This document shows, piece after piece, positions 57,976-64,000 of a stretch of 64,000 nt of DNA; the stretch's first letter is position 1; every line of letters begins with the position of its first letter. The stretch covers positions 68,282,345 to 68,346,344 of the forward strand of contig CM037781.1 of assembly GCA_021229015.1 (NCBI GenBank). Direction: 5' to 3'. The notes below the pieces were generated by a model, which was not told where the DNA came from, made no database searches, and saw only the letters and a list, made by a program, of their open reading frames with translations. The position numbers and the translations under genes were made by a program. Origin of the DNA: Solen grandis. Lineage: Eukaryota; Mollusca; Bivalvia; Adapedonta; Solenidae.

Positions 57976-60060
57976 TAATTCATTCCATGATTTCTTGTCT
58001 TCCTGTTTAGTGGAAAACTAATATTTTAAAGAAAATATTGTTTCAGGCCAAAATCAAGGTTTTTGAGGACAAAACCATGGTGTAATTTGCCACTGCAGTG
58101 TCATTTTTAGGATGAGTTAAAAATGAAAAGAAAAAAATGCATTGATCAAGAAAAATGAATATAACATTTCATATTTTGAACAAGTACAAAAAATGTAAAT
58201 AGCATAGAATGCGTGCCTCTAAAAAGAATTTAGTTAGATAAACATTGTTTATGATAAAAAATACCATAAACAAAGTTCATCAAAGGATGTTCTTTTCAAA
58301 GGCATGCAAATGTATCACAAGGTAATATGAACAAATTGGGAAAAATAATGTTTTTCATGTAAACTGAAAATACTTTCAAGAAACATAACATTAATTACCT
58401 GTATACTGTTAAGCTTTCTTTGAATTGGAAAGAAAAAAAGATCATTCAAATCAAATAATATTTCAAATCAGCACCATTAAAACCACCTTTCATTTACAGT
58501 GACAGATGTGATGAAAACTTGAAACTAGTCATTGAATGATAATTGTGGAGAATAATATTTTAGAAATATTACAAAAATATGAAGTTATTTAACCTCATAG
58601 TGTTGAATTTGGAATTATGGTACATGTATTCTGCTTTGTTTTGAGTTAATATTTCTGTCAAAATTCATTTGATGATTTGATCATGTTATTATAACATTCA
58701 TTAAATGAACATTGTTACTTTTTTCAGATTGCAGTTAGCAGACCTAGAATTGGAATAAAGGTGTCTCATTCCAAATTCAATTGTTGGTGGATGTTGGACT
58801 TGTTTTGTGAATATCATGTTATCTTATCTAGAATATCATTAAACAACTATAAAAGCATGTTGTGTTGTAATTAAGTGTGTGTGTGATATAAATTATATAT
58901 AAAATTTCTAAAAAAAAAAAAATTAAAGTTGAACACATTGTCTTGAATAAGTAATTTGATCTGGCAATCACTCATCTAAACTATCATGATTTCTTATGTA
59001 TAGAAATCTACACAATATAAAAAAAGATAAAGATATACTTTCTAGGTTTATTTTAATCTTATTTACTTTACATTAATTTAGAAAAAAATTCTTACAACAT
59101 ATACTAAACCATATCTACGGTTCATGGACCAGTACTTTGTGGCCGGGAAGTTGCATAGTTTTAGTATATGCCTCTTATGAAAATGATTATCAAGGAAATC
59201 ACTGCTGTTTGCTGTAGTGCAGAGAGGAGAATTGTTTCATGTCTTTGATAAAACAAATGCATTGATGACCTAATTAAAAAAAAAAAACATGTGAGTGTGT
59301 GTGTGTGTAGATAAAGATTACTGAAATAAATAATTGAAATGACAATGTATATTTACTTTAATGCCATTTAAAACTCACAACGGATTGCACTCCCTGTATA
59401 TTTTTCATTCATATGTTAAATTATCTTTTCTCTTTATCATCGGTTCATCATCATCATCATCATCATCATCTCTCTCTCCTTGAATAAGGAAATGTGTATT
59501 TGAATGTTTACATGTTATTCACCGATTGCAGTGCTTTTAAAGGTCTCTACATAAATACATTCAGTTTTAAAAGACCCTGATTTAAGATTCGTTACCATAA
59601 CACTTCTAATTAATAATTCGAAATTGTATCCCATATTTGTCTTCATTTAAGTGTAATGTAGCTCCAGGTATTTGTATATAGAATCCCTGGTAGGCTGGTA
59701 GCTCTTATCAAATTGCAACATACAATTTCTCTTTCTTAAACTTTTATAACGCCCCTCACTGAATACACTTTCTACCGATTCGAATTTTGTAACCGTGTTA
59801 ATTTCATAAGGGCGCGATGACATTGGCTAAAAATAGACAAGAGTGCGTCAAGCACCCTGGTTGAACTAGTAAATTTATTTTATAATTTGTGTATTGTTTA
59901 TTCTGACGTCAAGTCAGGAAAATATCTTTCATATCATAACAAAATGGCCGCCTATCTTTTCTTTTCAATGTCGACGTTGACGGATTCTATAGACGTCGCT
60001 AAGGTGACGTTAATATTCCTGCTGAAATGACTGTGCTAAATATAGATATTGAACATTTAC
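57976..60060. other. Intergenic stretch upstream of the SLC5 gene
   Basis: No coding exon is recognised. An (ATC)n microsatellite lies at 59446-59470 and a (GT)n-like tract near 59294-59308. CTTTTTTCAG followed by a short non-AT-rich block (58727-58800) could be an untranslated exon, but nothing confirms it. Confidence 0.4.
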
Positions 60061-60080
60061 AAAATTCTGCAAGCTGCGAT

Positions 60081-60162
60081 CTGATTGGCTGAGGCAGAAA
60101 TATCCAGAACACGAAGGTCAACGGGTCGTCCTCAGATCCTAAAGTAGCTTGGCGTATATATA
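60081..60162 (+). promoter_or_regulatory. Putative core promoter of the SLC5 gene: CCAAT box and TATA box
   Basis: CTGATTGGCT (60081-60090) is an inverted CCAAT box of the NF-Y type. GTATATATAG (60153-60162) is a TATA box. With initiation about 25-30 bp downstream (about 60185), the CCAAT box would sit near -100, the usual spacing. A second ATTGGCT is at 59823. The site of initiation is inferred, not seen. Confidence 0.55.
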
Positions 60163-60259
60163 GGAGATGACTTTAGTCAGATTGGTTTTGGGGTTATACA
60201 TTTGTCGTTATTTTTGTAAATATTTACATATCACTCATTTGTACAATTGCAGGAAGCAG

Positions 60260-60406
60260 ATGACAAAAATGCAGACATTCAAATTAGCTAGATATATCTT
60301 AGCTATCGTAATGAAAACACTGCATCATTTAGAACGTGGTATTCACTGCACAATATTGTTTCACGTAGTTTCACAGGATAGAGAAGTTAAAGTAGGTAAT
60401 TGGTAA
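60260..60406 (+). CDS. Possible upstream ORF (48 codons) in the SLC5 5' leader
   Basis: ATG at 60260 (with a second in-frame ATG at 60269) opens a frame of 48 codons ending TAA at 60404-60406, 43 nt before the SLC5 ATG. Its product (MTKMQTFKLARYILAIVMKT...) shows no family. If transcription starts near 60185, this uORF would lie in the leader and could reduce translation of the main frame. It may equally be chance. Confidence 0.3.
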   Translation: MTKMQTFKLARYILAIVMKTLHHLERGIHCTILFHVVSQDREVKVGNW

Positions 60407-60449
60407 CCAATCTTACTTTAAAGAAAAGGAAACAAACACGTTGCTAAAC

Positions 60450-62322
60450 ATGGGTATAGAGGAATTTGGTGTTTTTTCGGGTAATAGGAAAACGTTTGGA
60501 ATTGTTGACTACCTTGTGTTTTCTTCCATGTTTGTCTTATCTGCAGCAGTTGGATTTTATCATGCAGTGAAAGACCGGAGACAGACCAATGTTGATAACT
60601 ATCTCTTTGCAAATAGGAAAATGCAAATTATTCCAGTTAGTCTTTCGATAACGGTTACATCCATTTCAGCTTTGACACTGATTGGAATTCCATCAGAGAT
60701 TTACACTAACGGGACGATGGTGGTTTGGCTGTTGGTTGCATTTTCCATCGCCATGTTTATTAGTGCACAATTAATTATACCAATATTTTACAACTTGGGC
60801 AAGACCAGCTGTTTCGAATACCTTGAACTGCGATTTGGAAAATCAATACGGACTGTTACGTCAGTGGCATTTTTATTGAAACAAAGTCTTTACTTGGCAT
60901 TTGTCATATACATGCCATCTCTCGCTCTTGAATCCGTGACAGGGATTTCACGTTGGGGATGTATGATAGGAGTTACTGTCGTGTGCACTTTGTATACAGC
61001 CCTTGGAGGAATGAAGACGGTCGTATGGACAGACTGCATACAATTTTTCATAATTGTCGCGGGACTTTTATGCTTACTCATCAAAGGATCAATCATATTA
61101 GGTGGTTTTGGGAATGCATGGAGTATCGCCGAGAGTAGTGGTAGGATTCAATTCACTGATTTTTCTCCTGACCCAAGAACACGACATTCCGTTTGGTCAG
61201 TTGCAATTGGTGCAAGTTTTTACTGCACTGGTATTTTTGCCGTAAATCAAGCACAAGTTCAGCGAGCTTGTTCAGTTCCCTCCTTGAAAAATGCTAAACA
61301 AGCGTTATGGATCGGTTTTGGGGTACTTGTGACCGTGAATTGCTTGACTTTCATGATCGGGATACTTATTTCCGCGGCGTATAGCGAATGTCATCCGGTA
61401 AAATACGGAATGATTGAAAAAAAGGATCAGATAGTTCCATTGTTTGTTTTAGATGTACTGGGTGAGTATCCAGGCCTCCCGGGACTTTTCATTGCTTGCG
61501 TACCTAAGTGGAAGTCTAAGTACAATATCATCCCTCTTGAATGCAATGGCTGCTATAGTGATGGAAGATTTCTTTAAACCAATGGGTTGTAAATTTCTTG
61601 TCAAAACTAAAGGCGTCGTTTTTGCAAAGGTCATTGTTGTCTCTTACGGAATTATTTTGTTTGGATTAACAGTTGCTGTATCGTCCGTGGATACGTTAGT
61701 CTTCCAGTTTTCTTACACATTAGGTTCTCTAACTTCGGGTCCACTGCTAGGCATATTTGTTGTGGGTATGTTTTTTCCATGGACTAACCACGTCGGAGCC
61801 TTATGTGGGTTTTTCTCTTCAATATTGTTTATGTCATGGTTGTGTTTTGGATCAATGTTCTCCAAACCCTCTGGATACATACCTCTGCCTGTTTCACTTC
61901 AAAACTGCAACTGGAATGAAACTGGCTACTCAACCTTTGCACCTTCTACATTTTCAACAATACTGGATCCATCCACCAACATGTCAACAACGACTTCAAC
62001 AAATTCTGAAAACGAAGATGGGCCTCTTGACGACTTTTACCGTGTTTCTTACCAGTGGTACACGTGTATCGGCGTGATGGTCAATATTATTGTAGCGCTT
62101 GTTGTCAGTTTCATCACCGGGTATACTAAACCAGAAAACGTGGACAGCAGACTTGTTTGCCCCCTCTTTGATAAAATTCTGCCGTGTCTTCCGGAAAAAG
62201 TCAGGAAGCCATTACGATTTGGTGTGGTGTATGATAAACAGAAAAGTACCGCTAATAGTAAGGAAGAGGAAAAAAAGAAAGAACATCAAGCAAACACTTC
62301 TTCAGAAACCACTAAATTTTGA
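60450..62322 (+). CDS. SLC5-family sodium/solute symporter, SMCT-like; intronless, one frameshift
   Basis: The ATG at 60450 has a good context (AACATGG). About 350 codons run to 61499, and the remaining 273 continue from 61501 in another frame, about 623 residues in all, the length of SLC5A8-type carriers. Family marks: IVDYLVFSSMFVLSAAVGFY (TM1), VSLSITVTSISALTLIGIPSE (TM2, sodium-site region), CFEYLELRFG, TALGGMKTVVWTDCIQFF, and NQAQVQRACSV. After the break come SGSLSTISSLLNAMAA and VMEDFFKP. A glycosylatable NCNWNET loop precedes the last helix. SLC5 members couple inward Na+ flow to uptake of monocarboxylates, vitamins, iodide or sugars at the plasma membrane; the substrate here is inferred only by resemblance. 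One extra base (or two missing) at 61500 breaks the frame between IAC and YLSGS. No introns interrupt the frame, so a retrocopy is possible. The break may be an error or a true lesion. Confidence 0.88.
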
Positions 62323-62460
62323 ATTGAAATTATCTGATCAGATATTCTGTATATTATATTAGTGAGAAAAGAATGAGGAAAAAATGTTAATATATCTTAC
62401 GTATTTACCCGTGTGAGTACTTATTATAGTAAAAAAATAAGCATGTCTTTTTAAATTAAG

Positions 62461-62466
62461 AATAAA
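62461..62466 (+). terminator. Polyadenylation signal AATAAA of the SLC5 gene
   Basis: The canonical AATAAA lies 139 bp after the stop codon, a plausible position for the SLC5 transcript. No genomic poly(A) stretch follows it, which argues against a recent processed copy. Confidence 0.5.
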
Positions 62467-63289
62467 CACAGATATAATGAAATCTGAAGTTTAATGAATA
62501 GTATTAACTTCATCAGATAGGATGTGGTTTATTTTAGAGATGATGTATATAATATTAATTCTTTAGGCTTTCCTTAATCAATTATATTAAACCATTTTTG
62601 TTGTAGTTAAATGGAGTTTAGATATTTACAAGCCTAAAGGTCACTGGATTAAATCTGTTCGCTTAGTAAGAATTATTTTAACAGACAATTCCGACATAAA
62701 TGAATGTTCAATGTAAATAATACAACTTGATATGTGAAATTCCTTTCATCCCTTGTACGCAATGTTTTCATATTTTTTTTTATCAATTTACGGTTCCTTT
62801 TCATATACGATCGCATGTGGGATGAATATCTTTGCATTTTGTTATCAGTTTTATAAGAATGTCATTTTCTTATGTTTATAATTCTATTTAAATTTATTGA
62901 ATTGAAATAATGTACAAACATTCATTCATTCATATATATGCTAATGCTTCCTGTCTGACTTCATTTGATGTTATTCTCATAGTGCATGTTTGTTTTTCTT
63001 CAGAAAATATGGGTACTACTCATTTACTAACTTTCGTGAGTTTTTTACTGCAATAAAACTACATTGCTTTACTGTGCTTATAAATTTGCAAAATTCGCAA
63101 TGTGCTTATACTGTCAATAATATAACAATAATCAGTTAGAGGTGAATAAAATAATCAGAGACAAGTTATTATGTTTCTTATCTTATATATACCTCACATG
63201 TTTACAGATTCAATTATACGTTTTAACATTGGCGTTTATATTTTATGTCTGTTTTATGTGTACGGAATTTATACTGTGAGACTCTGTCT
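62467..63289. other. 3' flank, nothing recognised
   Basis: AT-rich sequence without a coding exon or defined repeat. Confidence 0.4.
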
Positions 63290-63385
63290 GTGTGTTTGTT
63301 TGCTGGGTTTGAGATCCCACCGAGTCCTTTGGAGACGATGTTTACTTGAGACAGATATAGGGCTGTCACACTGCAATATTCATCC
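63290..63385 (-). mobile_element. SINE fragment, family A 3' part
   Basis: GTTTGTTTGCTGGGTTTGAG, then GATCCCACCGAGTCCTTTGG, TTACTTGAGACAGATATAGG and CTGTCACACTGCA match the 3' portion of family A as seen at 17070-17165. The tRNA-like head is absent. Confidence 0.65.
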
Positions 63386-63789
63386 AAATTAAGTGGATTT
63401 TTTGTTAAACGATGATAATAACTTTGATGAAAATAGAAAGTGGCATCCATAAGAATCTAACAAAGGTGATTTTGCACAGCATGTGACTAACCTCTCGACA
63501 ATTAGCTTAGTTTATCAATAATCTTCTCTTTACTGGTATCAAAACCTTACTATATAGGTCAAGCACTTAATACATATGGACATTGTGTAATATTTTCGCC
63601 TGTTAAATATGACTGTACGATCACGTAAAGGATAGTATAGACAATCAAGTTTAACAATTATGAATATGAAAGTTTCAAATACGACATCAAAATAGCTTGA
63701 AACAAATGAACTTTAACGAAAAACCTCATATAAAGATTACCTACGATGTATTAAGTAACATAGCATTCAGGTTTTTTTAGTTAAACATG

Positions 63790-64000
63790 TATATATACTG
63801 TGACATCATTAATATTCGTGGGCCACTAATTTTCGTCGATTTCGTGGAGGGTTTTATCCGCGAATATTAATCCCAACGAAAATGTGTCTCTCATATAGAT
63901 CTCACGTTTTCTAGAACAAATATCTACAAATATATGTACCCAGGAAAGTCCCATACAGGTACATAATCAACAAAATTTAATGTCAACAAAAATTAATACT
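63790..64000. repeat. Palindrome-rich repeat, cut by the window end
   Basis: Contains TTAATATTCGTGGGCCACTA, TTTCGTCGATTTCGTGG and the partly inverse CGCGAATATTAATCCCAACG (63860-63880). This style is typical of invertebrate MITEs. It is not delimited because it runs to the window edge. Confidence 0.35.

Noticed and set aside
61461..61470. GTGAGT at the end of VLDVLG, a possible splice donor in the SLC5 frame
   Set aside because: The sequence after it (EYPGLPGLFIAC) is conserved family sequence, so no intron starts there; it does not explain the frameshift.

Overview
The window is eukaryotic nuclear DNA. It is AT-rich, has GT-AG introns, and is crowded with tRNA-derived SINEs, LINE and mariner remnants and hairpin-ended non-autonomous elements. 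The B-box protein with a MAVPGRK start, the SMCT-like SLC5 carrier and the style of repeats point to a mollusc, most likely a bivalve; this is inference from recalled families, not a database match. One 100-base run of N (16031-16130) is an assembly gap.

Region 1 (about 1.2-14.9 kb, + strand) holds one multi-exon gene. Eight consecutive exons (1198-1729, 2814-3521, 7421-7674, 10752-10844, 11078-11404, 12659-13657, 13916-13997, 14758-14904) keep a single open frame of about 1,047 codons across phase-compatible splice sites. The predicted protein has a canonical macro (ADP-ribose-binding) domain, a second degenerate macro-like domain, a Pro/Gln/Ser-rich linker with an eIF4G-like motif, two B-box zinc fingers, a coiled coil, and a final partial domain. 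It is still open at its 3' end, just before the repeat that contains the gap. The macro plus B-box combination is the most interesting coding feature. An alternative is two genes, the second starting at the ATG at 12686.

Region 2 (16-60 kb) has no convincing host gene. It is built from repeats: three copies (+,-,+) of an unidentified unit of about 4 kb, the first two forming a giant imperfect palindrome (about 16.1-23.6 kb) and the third at about 25.9-29.3 kb; a minus-strand Helentron-like element with a 165-bp tandem array (40.8-42.35 kb); two minus-strand copies of one L1-like LINE (42.57-44.22 kb with a perfect 11-bp target duplication, and about 46.3-48.6 kb); a decayed mariner (52.0-53.2 kb); a tandem array (54.6-55.2 kb); and many SINEs, two with clear target-site duplications.

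Region 3 (60.0-62.5 kb, + strand) holds an intronless SLC5-family sodium/solute symporter (SMCT-like). It has a CCAAT box, a TATA box, a uORF and an AATAAA signal. Its reading frame is intact except for one single-base frameshift at 61500.

The two genes have no evident functional link. The first suggests ADP-ribose/ubiquitin-type immune or stress signalling; the second suggests uptake of monocarboxylates or related solutes.
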